The position numbers were made by a program, and so were the translations under genes. Source: Aureimonas sp. AU22 (GTDB lineage Bacteria > Pseudomonadota > Alphaproteobacteria > Rhizobiales > Rhizobiaceae). Taken from it: 37,751 bases of DNA. The stretch lies in the NCBI RefSeq assembly GCF_001463745.1, contig NZ_BBWJ01000052.1, forward strand, positions 1 through 37,751, written 5' to 3'. This document shows positions 27,153 to 36,198 of the stretch, piece by piece (position 1 is the stretch's first letter; the number at the start of each line of letters is the position of its first letter). The notes under the pieces are model-generated. The model ran no database searches, was not told the DNA's origin, and was given only the letters and a program-made list of their open reading frames with translations.

Positions 27153-28766
27153 TCAGTGCCGGAAGTGGCGCATGCCGGTGAAGACCATGGCGATGTCGTG
27201 CTCGTCGGCGGCGGCGATCACCTCGGCGTCGCGCATCGAGCCGCCGGGCTGGATCACCGCCCGCGCCCCGGCCGCGACCGCCGACAGGAGGCCGTCGGCG
27301 AACGGGAAGAAGGCGTCGGAGGCGACGACCGAGCCTGTCGTCAGCACCGGGCCGCCGGCCGCTTCCGCCGCGTCCTCGGCCTTGCGGGCGGCGATGCGCG
27401 CGCTGTCGACGCGGCTCATCTGGCCGGCGCCGATGCCGACCGTCGCGAGATCCTTGGCATAGACGATGGCGTTGGACTTCACGTGCTTGGCGACGCGGAA
27501 GGCGAAGCGCAGGTCCGCCATCTCGGCCTCCGTCGGCGCGCGCTTCGTCACCACCTTGAGGTCGAGCGCGTCCACCGTGCCGGCGTCGCGCGACTGGACG
27601 AGGAGCCCGCCCGCCACCGACTTGACCACAAGGCCCGGCGCGCGCGGGTCGGGCAGACCGCCGGTGAGGAGCAGGCGCAGGTTCTTCTTGGCGGCGACGA
27701 GGGCGATCGCCTCCTCGTCGGCGTCCGGCGCGATGATCACCTCGGTAAACACCTCTATGATCTCGGCGGCCGCTTGCGCATCGAGCCGGCGATTGAGCGC
27801 CACGATGCCGCCGAAGGCCGAGACGGGATCGCAGGCGAGCGCCCGTCCGTAGGCCTCGAGGATCGTCGAGCCTTCCGCGACGCCGCAGGGGTTGGCGTGC
27901 TTGATGATGGCGACCGCCGCCGCGCGCGCCGGATCGAATTCGGCGACGAGCTCGAAGGCGGCGTCCGTGTCGTTGATGTTGTTGTAGGACAGCGCCTTGC
28001 CCTGCACTTGCCGCGCGGTGGCGACGCCCGGCCGCTTCGAGCTGTCGAGATAGAAGGCCGCCGTCTGGTGCGGGTTCTCGCCGTAGCGCAGCGAGGAGGC
28101 GAGCGTGCCGGCAAAGGCGCGCCGGGTCGGGGCCGTCTCCTCCACATCGCCTGCGAACCAGGTCGAGACCGCGGCATCGTAGGCGGCCGTCATGCCGTAG
28201 GCCTTGGCGGCGAGGCGACGGCGCCGGTCGAGGCCGATCTCGCCGCCGTTGGCGCGCAGTTCCGCGAGAACGTCGGCGTAGTCGGCCGGGTCCGTCAGCA
28301 CCGAGACATAGGCATGGTTCTTGGCGCCGGCGCGCATCATGGCCGGGCCGCCGATGTCGATGTTCTCAATGATCGCCGCGCGGTCGGCGCCGGACGCCAC
28401 CGTCTCGGCGAACGGGTAGAGGTTGACCACGAGGAGATCGATGCCGTGTATCTCGTGGGTGTCCATCGCGGCCGCATGCGCCGCGTCGCCCCGGATGCCG
28501 AGGAGCCCGCCGTGGACGTTCGGATGCAGCGTCTTCACCCGCCCGTCCATGATCTCGGGAAAGCCGGTCAGTTCCGCGACGTCGCGCACGGGAAGTCCGG
28601 CCGCCTCCAGCGCGGCGCGCGAGCCGCCGGTCGAGACCAGTTCGACGCCGAGATCACTCAGCCCCCTCGCCAGCTCCACCAGCCCCGTCTTGTCGAACAC
28701 GGACAGGAGGGCACGGGCGACCTTGTGGCGATCGGGGGCGGGGGTGCGATTGGCGGCGACGGCCAT
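27153..28766 (-). CDS. purH: Bifunctional AICAR formyltransferase/IMP cyclohydrolase
   Basis: A 537-residue enzyme for the last two steps of IMP synthesis. The N-terminal MGS-like IMP cyclohydrolase domain (about 20-150) has [18 protein letters not shown] and the [12 protein letters not shown] and NLYPF motifs. The C-terminal formyltransferase domain (about 210-537) has [14 protein letters not shown], the KHANPCGVA catalytic Lys-His region and [11 protein letters not shown]. The ATG at 28766 follows AAGGA; an eight-codon extension upstream is less likely. In Rhizobiales purH commonly follows rsmB and a heparinase-like gene, as here, but two extra genes (DUF2189 and a lipoprotein) lie in between. 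Confidence 0.97.
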   Translation of the reverse strand: MAVAANRTPAPDRHKVARALLSVFDKTGLVELARGLSDLGVELVSTGGSRAALEAAGLPVRDVAELTGFPEIMDGRVKTLHPNVHGGLLGIRGDAAHAAAMDTHEIHGIDLLVVNLYPFAETVASGADRAAIIENIDIGGPAMMRAGAKNHAYVSVLTDPADYADVLAELRANGGEIGLDRRRRLAAKAYGMTAAYDAAVSTWFAGDVEETAPTRRAFAGTLASSLRYGENPHQTAAFYLDSSKRPGVATARQVQGKALSYNNINDTDAAFELVAEFDPARAAAVAIIKHANPCGVAEGSTILEAYGRALACDPVSAFGGIVALNRRLDAQAAAEIIEVFTEVIIAPDADEEAIALVAAKKNLRLLLTGGLPDPRAPGLVVKSVAGGLLVQSRDAGTVDALDLKVVTKRAPTEAEMADLRFAFRVAKHVKSNAIVYAKDLATVGIGAGQMSRVDSARIAARKAEDAAEAAGGPVLTTGSVVASDAFFPFADGLLSAVAAGARAVIQPGGSMRDAEVIAAADEHDIAMVFTGMRHFRH

Positions 28767-28884
28767 GGCGGCATCCTTCTCGGGCGGCACGAGGCGCCGC
28801 CTCGGGCGGGAGGCGCGCCTTTCATGCCGCCCCCATAGGACGGGCCGGCCCGCCGCACAACCATGACGGCGGGCGCTTGGGTGC

Positions 28885-29676
28885 CTATCCCATCACCCGG
28901 CGGTAGAGATGCCAGGTCGCGTGGCCCAGCACCGGCAGCACCACGGCGAGGCCGACGAGAAGCGGCAGCGACCCGAGCATCACCAGCGCCGCGACGATCG
29001 CCGCCCAGACGGCCATGGTCATCGGGTTCGCCCGCACCGCCGCGACGGAAGCCGCCATCGCCTCGCCAGCGCGGTAGCCCCGGTCGAGGATCAGCGGCAG
29101 GGACAGGGCGCCGATCGAAAAGGCGACGGCCGCGAAGAGGAAGCCGACGAGGTGGCCGACGACGAGGAGGGTCCAACCGGCCGATGTCGAAAGAAGCGCG
29201 TTGAGGAAGCGCGGGTAGCTGGTGGCCGAGACGTCCGGCGCCAGGAGCGCGAACAACGCTTGCGCGCTGAGGAGCCAGAGCGCGAACAGGGCGAGAAGCG
29301 TCAGGGCGACGCGCGTGATCGCCCCGCGCGCCGGCCCCTGGAAAACCGCAAACGCCTCGCGCCAGGAGGGATGCTCGCCCTGCTCCTCGCGGCGGCTGAT
29401 CTCGTAGAAGCCGAGCGCCGCGACCGGGCCGAGAAGCGCAAAGCCCGCGACCAGCGGGAACAGGATGGGAAAGGCGTTGGCATTGGTGGCGGCGAGGGCG
29501 ATCGCGATGCCGGCCAGGGGATAGATCGCGGCCAGGAACACCAGATGCGTCGGCCGGCGGCGGAAGTCGGACAGGCCTTTCGACAGGCTCAAGGTCAGAT
29601 CGGCGGTGGTGATGCGGCGGATCGCGGGCAGGCGATCACCCGTCAGCCGGGACGCATCGATGGGCAGAGCTCTCAT
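28885..29676 (-). CDS. DUF2189 integral membrane protein
   Basis: A 263-residue inner-membrane protein of the DUF2189 family. A cytoplasmic N-terminus (about 40 residues, with the family block [18 protein letters not shown]) is followed by about six hydrophobic helices, including [44 protein letters not shown] and [21 protein letters not shown]. The C-terminal [11 protein letters not shown] is characteristic. The ATG at 29676 follows GAGGAG nine bases away. Family members are uncharacterised; some sit near respiratory genes. It is leftward like its neighbours, 118 bases upstream of purH. Confidence 0.82.
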   Translation of the reverse strand: MRALPIDASRLTGDRLPAIRRITTADLTLSLSKGLSDFRRRPTHLVFLAAIYPLAGIAIALAATNANAFPILFPLVAGFALLGPVAALGFYEISRREEQGEHPSWREAFAVFQGPARGAITRVALTLLALFALWLLSAQALFALLAPDVSATSYPRFLNALLSTSAGWTLLVVGHLVGFLFAAVAFSIGALSLPLILDRGYRAGEAMAASVAAVRANPMTMAVWAAIVAALVMLGSLPLLVGLAVVLPVLGHATWHLYRRVMG

Positions 29677-29834
29677 GATCCGTTCTCCTCTGGCCGAGGA
29701 TGAGCCGGTCGAAGCATCATGGCCGGTCGGACCGGCGGGAGCGGGCGGCCAGGAGCCGAACTCCCGTGCATGCGATCGGGAGAACTTAGGCCGCAGATCC
29801 GCTCTTGGCGAGCGGAGATGGGCGAAACGCCCCT

Positions 29835-29905
29835 CGAGCATGTCCAGCGAAAGCCGAAACGGCTTTCGCGCGCCGACAATGCGACAAATGAAGGCCCTAA
29901 GGCCG
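29835..29905. repeat. Rhizobiales-type intergenic palindromic repeat, degenerate
   Basis: The core is a perfect 10-bp stem with a 3-base loop (GCGAAAGCCG 29847-29856, CGGCTTTCGC 29860-29869). It is flanked by GAGCATGTCC (29836-29845) and ATGCGACAAATGAAGG (29878-29893). From memory, this resembles the dispersed palindromic elements in Rhizobiales intergenic regions that carry GAGCATGTCC, a hairpin and ATGCGACAAAACAA. It overlaps the 3' end of the small lipoprotein gene and may also act as its terminator. Confidence 0.55.
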
Positions 29906-30100
29906 CACCGCAAGCGCCGCGTCGCCGGGCTGGGCGGGGCGGACGGGGACGGCAGGCGCGGAGGCCGCGGAGCCCGCCGCGGGGGCACGCCGGCCGCCGA
30001 GATCGTCCAGCGTGTTGGGAAGCACGCCGACGGCGCGGTTCATGCTGCCGCAGCCCGACAGGAGAACGAGAAGGCCGAGGCCGAGACAGATGCGATGCAT
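29897..30100 (-). CDS. Small lipoprotein, unknown
   Basis: A 67-residue predicted lipoprotein with the lipobox LLSGC (Cys17). After the lipidated Cys come SMNRAVGVLPNTLDDLGG and an Ala/Pro-rich tail without clear fold. Its last codons overlap the palindromic repeat at 29835-29905, so the original C-terminus may have been altered by that element. No family is recognised. It lies between the heparinase-like gene and DUF2189, all leftward. Confidence 0.6.
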   Translation of the reverse strand: MHRICLGLGLLVLLSGCGSMNRAVGVLPNTLDDLGGRRAPAAGSAASAPAVPVRPAQPGDAALAVRP

Positions 30101-30188
30101 GGGCGGATCTCCGGGCGGGTTGCCCTCGGAGATAGGGCGCGATGGCCGGGCGTCGCCGTTCGTCGGCCCGCCCGCCGTCAGCCGGCCG

Positions 30189-31883
30189 TCACCCCTGGCG
30201 CTCGAACCGCCAGTTGAGGTCGGTGCGGTCGAGGCAGTCGAGCGGCAGCACGATCTGGCGCGTGCGGCGCGGTCCGGCGGCATCGGCGAAGAAGATCGAT
30301 TCCTCCAGTTGCGCCTCCCCGTCGGAGAAGAACCACCACACCTCCTCGCCGTGGACGAGGCGCAGCCCTTCTCCGGCCGTTTCCACCTCGACATCGGGGT
30401 GGAGGTGGAACCGAAGCGTTCCCATCGGCTCGTCGCAGGCCATGCGATGGGCGCGGCCGGCCGCCTGGAACAGGCGGTCGATGCCCTCGATCCGCCGCCC
30501 GTCGCGCGACAGGAAGAGCTGGCGCTCGTGGACGAAGCCGAAGGGCTGGCGATAGCCGTCGTGGGCGGCGGTGAGAACCTGGCCCTCGCGCGTTTCCTCG
30601 CGGTTCACCGGCACGCGGGTCGGCCCCGGCAGGAGCGGACCGCCGAGGAAGCGGTCGACGGCTTCCGAGCGCGAGAAGCGGGACGAGGACTGGTCGTTGA
30701 GGGTGAGCGTGGAATGAGCGGCCGTGGTGCGAGACAGGCGACGCCAGCCGCCGTCGATGCGTACCGGCGCGCCGCAATTGACCACGAACCGGCGGCCGCC
30801 GGAGGAGAATTCGAGCGCCAGCGTGCCGGCATGGGCGTCGTGCGAGACGTCGGGCGCGGGCGGCGCGCCGGTGTCGGCGACCACCACGGTCAGCCCGGCG
30901 GCGAGCCGGTGATAGCCGGACTGGCGCATCTGGCTGATCGGCTCGCCCAGCGTCTCGTCGTGCTGGAGGAGGGCGGCCGCGAGGTGATGGTCGGGCGCGC
31001 CCGCGCCGTTGAAGAGGGCCAGCGCCCCGTCTCCATGGCGGAAGAAGCGAAGCGCGGGCAGCATGCGGTCCACCGCGCCGAACACGCCGCGCGGCGCGGG
31101 CAGGCCGCGCTCGGCAAAGAGCGTGCGCAGCGGCACGAGCTCGGCGAGGATCTGGGAGACGGCCGCCGGGTTGCGCGAGATGTGGCCGCCGTCGGCATGG
31201 ACCTGTGCGTCGAGCTCTTCGCCGAGGAGCTTGGCGGCCTGGCGCACGGCTTGGGGCGCGTTCGGCTGCACGAGGGCCGCGGCCACGAGGGCGATGCGCA
31301 CCCGCAACCGGGCGAGGCCGGCCGGCGCCGAGCCCGCCATGCGGCGGAGCTGGCGCGTCTCGGCCGTGAGCCCGCGGGCGAAACGCTCGGTGAAGGCCGC
31401 GTCGGCGCCCGACAGCACCGTCGGGGCGTGGGAGATCCAGGCGAGGATGCGGCTCGCCGCGACCTCGTGCTCGTAGGCGAGCGCGGTGCGCTGGCGTCGG
31501 CCGAGGCGCAGCCAGTCGCCGACGAGCGAACGCGCGTGCTCGCAGGACAGGGCGTCGCCGGCCCTGGCGAAATGGCGAAGCCAGCCGAAGCCGTGGAGTT
31601 CGGCGCGCCAGGGTTGCGCCTCGTCGCGGAGCGCGAAGGGCGAGCGGCCGTTGAGTTCGACGAGCTGCCCCGCGAGCCAGACGTGGCCGACATAGAAGCC
31701 GCGCGCGACCGACGGATCGCCCCGGCGCAGGTCGCCGAGCACCGCTACGGGAAGTCCGTTGCCGGCGGTCGGGCAGGACAGGGGGTGGCGCAGGAGCGTG
31801 CGCATCCGCGAGGCGGCGCGGCGCGCGATTTCGCGCACCATCAGTCCGGCCAGGCGAGGCTCGTCGACGAAACCCGTCGTCAT
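30189..31883 (-). CDS. Heparinase II/III-like protein
   Basis: A 564-residue protein of the heparinase II/III family: an all-alpha toroid domain (about 50-310, including SRILAWISHAPTVLSG and ADGGHISRNPAAV) and a C-terminal beta-sandwich (about 335-564, including FVVNCGAP and AAHSTLTLNDQSS). Family members are polysaccharide lyases acting on uronic-acid polymers. This type is a conserved Rhizobiales gene next to rsmB and purH, and I see no signal peptide, so the substrate and site are uncertain. Three in-frame ATGs exist; 31883 (MTTGFVDEP) has GAGG eight bases upstream and is preferred over 31889 and 31913. A perfect CtrA-type box lies 86 bases upstream. Confidence 0.88.
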   Translation of the reverse strand: MTTGFVDEPRLAGLMVREIARRAASRMRTLLRHPLSCPTAGNGLPVAVLGDLRRGDPSVARGFYVGHVWLAGQLVELNGRSPFALRDEAQPWRAELHGFGWLRHFARAGDALSCEHARSLVGDWLRLGRRQRTALAYEHEVAASRILAWISHAPTVLSGADAAFTERFARGLTAETRQLRRMAGSAPAGLARLRVRIALVAAALVQPNAPQAVRQAAKLLGEELDAQVHADGGHISRNPAAVSQILAELVPLRTLFAERGLPAPRGVFGAVDRMLPALRFFRHGDGALALFNGAGAPDHHLAAALLQHDETLGEPISQMRQSGYHRLAAGLTVVVADTGAPPAPDVSHDAHAGTLALEFSSGGRRFVVNCGAPVRIDGGWRRLSRTTAAHSTLTLNDQSSSRFSRSEAVDRFLGGPLLPGPTRVPVNREETREGQVLTAAHDGYRQPFGFVHERQLFLSRDGRRIEGIDRLFQAAGRAHRMACDEPMGTLRFHLHPDVEVETAGEGLRLVHGEEVWWFFSDGEAQLEESIFFADAAGPRRTRQIVLPLDCLDRTDLNWRFERQG

Positions 31884-31968
31884 CCGCATTCCCTCGCCCA
31901 AAGCGGCCTCCATCGATCCGCGCCGACACGAGCGCGGGGTGATCGAGGACCAATTTCGGCCAACAGGG

Positions 31969-31984
31969 TTAACGAGCCCTTAAC
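31969..31984. promoter_or_regulatory. CtrA box upstream of the heparinase-like gene
   Basis: TTAACGAGCCCTTAAC is an exact TTAA-N7-TTAA match to the CtrA full site, with the extra C, in otherwise G+C-rich DNA. It lies in the 166-base gap between rsmB and the leftward heparinase-like gene, 86 bases before that gene's start, a normal promoter distance. Confidence 0.7.
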
Positions 31985-32049
31985 GGACCGCAACCACGAG
32001 GCGGCAGGCTGATGCGGACCTTGCGCGGAAGGCCTTGCGGGCCAGAGAT

Positions 32050-33435
32050 TTAGCCGAGGCGGCGCAACCTCGCGGCGAAGAAGCCGTCGAGCCCGGAGGC
32101 TTCCGGCGTCTCGCGCACCAGCATGGCGGGCGTGGTCCGCACGTAGCCCTCCGGCGTGATCGCGTCCGCGAGCCCCGGCACCTCGTCCGGCTGCACCGGC
32201 TCGTTTGCGAAATCTTTCCGCTCCGCCAGGAAGGCGCGGACCACCGCCTCGCCCTCCACCGGGTCGAGCGAGCAGTTGGAGAAGACGAGAAGGCCGCCGG
32301 CCGCCACGAGCCCTGCGGCTTCGCGCAGCATGCGCGCCTGGACGCCCGCCAGCTTCTCGACCTCCTCCGGTGTCTTGGTCCAGGCGACGTCGGGATGGCG
32401 GCGGATCGTGCCGGTGGAGGAACAGGGCGCGTCGAGGAGCACCGCGTCGAACGGGGTTTCCGGCCGGAAGGCGGCGAGGTCGCCGACATGGGTCTCGGCG
32501 GCGAGGCCGAGGCGGGTGAAGTTCTCCTTCAGGCGGCGCAGGCGCGAGGCCGAGATGTCGAGCGCGGTGACGTGGGCGCCCGCCGCCGCCATCTGCGCCG
32601 TCTTGCCGCCCGGCGCGGCGCAGAGGTCGATGGCGCGCCGCCCGGCAAGCTCGCCGAGCAGGCGCACCGGCAGGGCGGCGGCGGCATCCTGCACCCACCA
32701 GTCGCCGCTCGCAAAGCCGGGGAGTTCGCCGACGAGGCCCTCGCCCCCGGTGAGCCGCACCGTGCCGGTCGGCAGGACCTCGCCGCCGACCTGGGCCGCG
32801 ACGGTGGCCGGTGCGCTGCGGGCGGTGAAGTCGAGCGGCGCCGGCACACGGTGGATCGCTGCGATCCGCAGCGCTTCGGCCGCGCCGTAGGCGGCCGTCC
32901 AGCGATCGAGGAGCCACGACGGCGTATCGAGGGCCGGGGTCTCGACCGCGGCCAGAAGCGCGGCGCCCTCGCGCGCGATGCGGCGCAGGACGGCGTTGAC
33001 GAGCTTGGCAAAGCGCGCCGAGCGCGGATCGGCATTGGCCTGGCTGACGGCGAGATCGACCGCGGCGGCATCGGGCACGTCGAGGAACAGGATCTGCGCC
33101 GCGCCGACATGGAGGATGTGGCGCAGCGACGCCGCGCCGCCCGGCAGCGGCTTCTCGATGCAGGCGGAGACGACGGCCTCGATCGTGCCCCGGCGACGCA
33201 GCGCCACGGTCAGGATCGCCTTCACGAGCGCCTGGTCGCGTGCCTCCAGCGCCCGGAACTCCGGATGTCCGTGGCCCCGGTCGGTGAGCCCGTCGAGCGA
33301 GGTGCGCGTGTCGACCACCGCCGCGAGGAGACGGGCGGCGACGCGCCGGCTCGCCAGCCCCGGACGGTCGGGCGCCGCGGCTTTGAACGGACGCGGCGGC
33401 TTGGGCGACGTTTGGGGCGGACGAGGGCTTTTCAT
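32050..33435 (-). CDS. rsmB: 16S rRNA m5C967 methyltransferase RsmB
   Basis: A 461-residue RsmB/NOP-type RNA methyltransferase, modifying cytosine 967 of 16S rRNA. The N-terminal NusB-like helical domain covers about 20-160. The SAM-binding core begins at DLCAAPGGKTAQMA, with the ALDIS acidic motif, and the two catalytic cysteines are Cys338 (DAPCSSTGTIRRHPD) and Cys388 (FSNCSLDP). The ATG at 33435 (MKSPRPPQTS) gives a basic Pro-rich lead-in; a 33-codon extension is open but unlikely. Divergent from the ankyrin gene; Rhizobiales usually have htpX near it, as here. Confidence 0.95.
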   Translation of the reverse strand: MKSPRPPQTSPKPPRPFKAAAPDRPGLASRRVAARLLAAVVDTRTSLDGLTDRGHGHPEFRALEARDQALVKAILTVALRRRGTIEAVVSACIEKPLPGGAASLRHILHVGAAQILFLDVPDAAAVDLAVSQANADPRSARFAKLVNAVLRRIAREGAALLAAVETPALDTPSWLLDRWTAAYGAAEALRIAAIHRVPAPLDFTARSAPATVAAQVGGEVLPTGTVRLTGGEGLVGELPGFASGDWWVQDAAAALPVRLLGELAGRRAIDLCAAPGGKTAQMAAAGAHVTALDISASRLRRLKENFTRLGLAAETHVGDLAAFRPETPFDAVLLDAPCSSTGTIRRHPDVAWTKTPEEVEKLAGVQARMLREAAGLVAAGGLLVFSNCSLDPVEGEAVVRAFLAERKDFANEPVQPDEVPGLADAITPEGYVRTTPAMLVRETPEASGLDGFFAARLRRLG

Positions 33436-33570
33436 CCGCGATGCTATGGGCTGCCGCCGTCTCGGGAGCAAGCCCCGCGCGCGCGTCGGACCGCCGTGCC
33501 CCGAACCGTTGCGTTCGCAGGCGGCGCACGGCACAGGACGGGCACGATGGCGACACGGAGCTTGGCCCCG

Positions 33571-34083
33571 ATGAACGACGACACCCCCGACGACGAGACC
33601 CTGCGCTTTGCCGCCCGCGTGTTCGCGCTAGCGCGCGAAGGCGATGCGGACGGGCTGGAGCCGCTTCTGGCCGGGGGTCTGCCGGCCGACCTTGCCAACG
33701 AGAAGGGCGACACGCTCCTGATGCTGGCGAGCTATCACGGCCATGCGGCGGCGGTGGCGCTGCTTCTCGCCCACGGCGCCGACCCGGACCGCGCCAACGA
33801 CCGGGGCCAGACGCCGCTCGCGGGAACCGCGTTCAAGGGCGAAACGGAGGCCGCGCGCGCGCTTCTTGCGGGCGGCGCGGGCGTCGACGCGGCGGGGCCG
33901 GACGGGCGCACGCCGCTGATGATGGCGGCCATGTTCGACCGGGTCGAGATGGTGGAACTCCTGCTCGCCCACGGGGCGGACAGGACCCGGACGACGCCGG
34001 ACGGCATCGATGCCCTGGGCGCCGCACGAACGATGGGCGCCCGCCGGACCCCGGCGCTTCTCGCGCCCGCCTCGCCGGATTGA
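33571..34083 (+). CDS. Ankyrin-repeat protein
   Basis: A 170-residue soluble protein made almost entirely of ankyrin repeats: four units in about residues 20-160, with NEKGDTLLMLASYHGHAAAV, NDRGQTPLAGTAFKGETEAA and GPDGRTPLMMAAMFDRVEMV as the clearest consensus units. Such single-domain proteins mediate protein contacts; the partner is unknown. Two start codons are possible: 33547, with AGGA eight bases before it, and 33571, with GGAG ten bases before it. I chose 33571 because homologous Rhizobiales proteins begin with a short acidic lead like MNDDTPDDE. It converges on htpX. Confidence 0.85.
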   Translation: MNDDTPDDETLRFAARVFALAREGDADGLEPLLAGGLPADLANEKGDTLLMLASYHGHAAAVALLLAHGADPDRANDRGQTPLAGTAFKGETEAARALLAGGAGVDAAGPDGRTPLMMAAMFDRVEMVELLLAHGADRTRTTPDGIDALGAARTMGARRTPALLAPASPD

Positions 34084-34149
34084 GCACGGCGCTGGCTTTC
34101 GGCTCACGGGCGACCGGCGCTTCCCGGCGGGGAACGAGCGGCTCCGCCT

Positions 34150-35106
34150 TTAGCCCCAGGGGCCCTTGCGGCGGCCGGGAACCCGGCCCGGCGCGCGGCC
34201 CGCGCCGCTCCATGGACCGGGACGCGCACCGGCCGCGACCGGCGCGCGAGGCTGGACCGCGCCCATCTCCGCCGCCATCGCACCGAGGGCGTCGATGCGG
34301 TTCTGCGTGTCGGGATGGGTCGAGAACAGCCCGTCCATCCGCTGGCCGTTCAACGGGTTGATGATGAACATGTGCGCGGTCGCGGGATTGCGCTCGGCGT
34401 CGTAGTTGACCGTGCGCCCGGCGGCATCGGCGATCTTGGCAAGCGCGGAGGCGAGCCAGAGCGGGTTGCCGCAGATCTCCGCGCCGCGCCGGTCGGCGGA
34501 ATATTCGCGGGTGCGCGAGATCGCCATCTGCACGATCATGGCGGCGAACGGCGCGACGATCATCGCGACGAGGACGCCGATGAAGCCGAGCGGGTTGTTG
34601 TTCTCGCGGTTGCCGCCGAGGAAGAAGGCGAAATTGCCGAGCATGGAGATCGCGCCGGCCAGCGTCGCCGTCACCGTCATGATCAGCGTATCGCGGTTCT
34701 GGACATGGGCGAGCTCGTGCGCCATCACGCCCGCGACCTCTTGCGGGGTCAGCCGTTGAAGGAGGCCGGTGGTGGCGGCGACGGCCGCGTTTTCCGGGTT
34801 TCGGCCGGTGGCGAACGCGTTGGGCTGGTCGTTCTCGACGACGTAGACGCGCGGCATCGGCAGGTTGGCGCGGGCGGCAAGTTCCGAGACGATCCGGTAG
34901 TATTCAGGCGCGGTGCGGGCGTCGACTTCCCGCGCATGGTGCATGCGCAGCACCATCTTGTCGGCGTTCCAGTAGGAGAAGAGGTTCATCGCCGCGGCGA
35001 TGCAGAAGGCGATCGCCATGCCGCGCCCGCCACCGATGAGAAACCCGACGCCGGTGAAGAGGGCCGTCATCCCGGCGATCAGCATGGCGGTCTTGGTGGC
35101 GTTCAT
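34150..35106 (-). CDS. htpX: Membrane zinc protease HtpX
   Basis: A 318-residue M48-family membrane metalloprotease that degrades misfolded inner-membrane proteins alongside FtsH. Two N-terminal helices (about 8-24 and 26-46) precede the zinc motif HELAH (His130, Glu131, His134) and the third ligand in [11 protein letters not shown] near 207. Two further hydrophobic segments ([20 protein letters not shown] and [18 protein letters not shown]) flank it. The C-terminus has a low-complexity Gly/Pro/Arg tail. The ATG at 35106 (MNATKTAML) is the family start. It converges on the ankyrin gene and is divergent from the DUF1674 gene. Confidence 0.96.
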   Translation of the reverse strand: MNATKTAMLIAGMTALFTGVGFLIGGGRGMAIAFCIAAAMNLFSYWNADKMVLRMHHAREVDARTAPEYYRIVSELAARANLPMPRVYVVENDQPNAFATGRNPENAAVAATTGLLQRLTPQEVAGVMAHELAHVQNRDTLIMTVTATLAGAISMLGNFAFFLGGNRENNNPLGFIGVLVAMIVAPFAAMIVQMAISRTREYSADRRGAEICGNPLWLASALAKIADAAGRTVNYDAERNPATAHMFIINPLNGQRMDGLFSTHPDTQNRIDALGAMAAEMGAVQPRAPVAAGARPGPWSGAGRAPGRVPGRRKGPWG

Positions 35107-35268
35107 CGGCGGCTCGGGCTCCTGGCTGGCGTCTTCGGCGGTCGGGCTTGCCAAGCGGCTCGCCGACGCCGATCTCTCCTCCCGAAGTGGGACGCGGACG
35201 GGCGGTGGTCAACGGCCGCGCCCCACCCCGCCGCTTCATCCGCGATCCCTTTGCCGTGAGCTTTCCCC

Positions 35269-35484
35269 ATGTCCGACGCCCGAGCCGACACCCCGACACC
35301 CGCCGCCCCTGCGCGCCGCCCGGAAGACCTCCCCCCCGCCGCCCGCCGCGCGCTGGCGGAGGCGGAGGCGAGGCGAGCTGCCGAGGCCGAGGCGGAGCGG
35401 CCGGCCGAAGTGAACGGGCGGGGCGGCGCCGAGCCGACGCGCTTCGGCGACTGGGAGCGGAACGGCATCATCTCCGACTTCTGA
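35269..35484 (+). CDS. DUF1674/SDHAF4-like succinate dehydrogenase assembly factor
   Basis: A 71-residue protein with a disordered Ala/Pro/Glu-rich N-terminal part and the conserved C-terminal block PTRFGDWERNGIISDF, the signature of DUF1674. The eukaryotic member SDHAF4 (Sdh8) binds flavinated SdhA and protects the subunit before assembly of complex II. A parallel role in bacteria is inferred from the family. The gene is divergent from htpX. Its product would act on the enzyme that uses the succinate made by the SucCD proteins of this window, though the sdh genes are not here. Confidence 0.85.
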   Translation: MSDARADTPTPAAPARRPEDLPPAARRALAEAEARRAAEAEAERPAEVNGRGGAEPTRFGDWERNGIISDF

Positions 35485-35589
35485 CCTTCATAGGATGACT
35501 GTCCTGCCGCGGGGATCGATCCTTACTGGAACCTCGCCGATCGGAACAGGTTGATGGGAATATTGACCTATCCGTGTCATCCTGGCCGC

Positions 35590-36072
35590 ATGCGAATCGC
35601 CCGCCTCCTCCTTCCCCTGATCGTGCTCTGCGGCTCGCCGGTGCGGGCGCAGGACTGGCCGCGCGAGATCGACTGGCCGATCCTCGCGCATGTCGTCAAG
35701 GTGCGCGACGGCGACACGATCGAGGTCGAGGCGTTGATCTGGCCGATGCAGACGGTGCGTGTGGCGGTCCGCCTTCGCAGCATCGATGCGCCCGAACTGA
35801 AGGGCGCCTGCGCGGCCGAGACCGCGGCGGCGGGCGACGCGCGCGATCGTCTCACGGCTCTCGTGGGAAGGGGACCGGTCTGGCTGACGCGGGTTTCGGG
35901 CGACAAGTATTTCGGCCGCGTCCTGGCCGATGTCGCGTCGCCGACGGAGCCCGATCTCGGCGCCCGGCTTCTGCGCGAGGGGCATGTCGACGCCTATGAC
36001 GGCGGCCGGCGGCGCGACTGGTGCGCCACCGTCGGCAGCCGGCGAACGCCGTCCGGACTGGGGCGCGGCTGA
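35590..36072 (+). CDS. Secreted thermonuclease (SNase family)
   Basis: A 160-residue staphylococcal-nuclease-like protein. The signal peptide is RIARLLLPLIVLCGSPVRAQ, with cleavage near Ala-Gln. The OB-fold active-site residues are present: VKVRDGDTIEVEA (acidic metal ligands), VRLRSIDAPELKG (Arg) and KYFGRVLADV (Arg). The frame is open 13 codons upstream, but the ATG at 35590 puts the basic residues and hydrophobic core in proper signal-peptide order. Likely periplasmic or exported, with a role in nucleic-acid turnover; no partner is adjacent. Confidence 0.88.
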   Translation: MRIARLLLPLIVLCGSPVRAQDWPREIDWPILAHVVKVRDGDTIEVEALIWPMQTVRVAVRLRSIDAPELKGACAAETAAAGDARDRLTALVGRGPVWLTRVSGDKYFGRVLADVASPTEPDLGARLLREGHVDAYDGGRRRDWCATVGSRRTPSGLGRG

Positions 36073-36123
36073 GCCTCCATGCGTCTTGACCGGTGACCCC
36101 GCCGGTCCATCTGGAGGCGGCAA

Positions 36124-36179
36124 GGCGGCGGACGACCGCGCCCCGACGCTTCGTGGCGTCCTTCCTCGGGACGACCCGG
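36124..36179 (+). promoter_or_regulatory. Guanidine-II (mini-ykkC) riboswitch candidate
   Basis: Two small hairpins each display the loop ACGA closed by GG/CC pairs: P1 loop 36132-36135 (stem 36128-36131 with 36136-36139, outer pairs 36124-36125 with 36142-36143) and P2 loop 36171-36174 (stem 36167-36170 with 36175-36178, plus a U-G pair). A short linker hairpin (GACGC 36145-36149, GCGTC 36156-36160) separates them. Two ACGR-loop hairpins upstream of a SugE/Gdx transporter is the known guanidine-II arrangement. P2 ends 20 bases before the sugE start. Confidence 0.75.
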
Positions 36180-36198
36180 CAGAAAACGCGACATCCTC

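Noticed and set aside
29700-29830. A tRNA-like stretch upstream of the DUF2189 gene
   Set aside because: I could not form a cloverleaf with a proper T-loop and acceptor stem.
30012-32012. A 666-codon frame antisense to the heparinase-like gene
   Set aside because: Shadow frame; no recognisable protein features and the opposite strand is coding.
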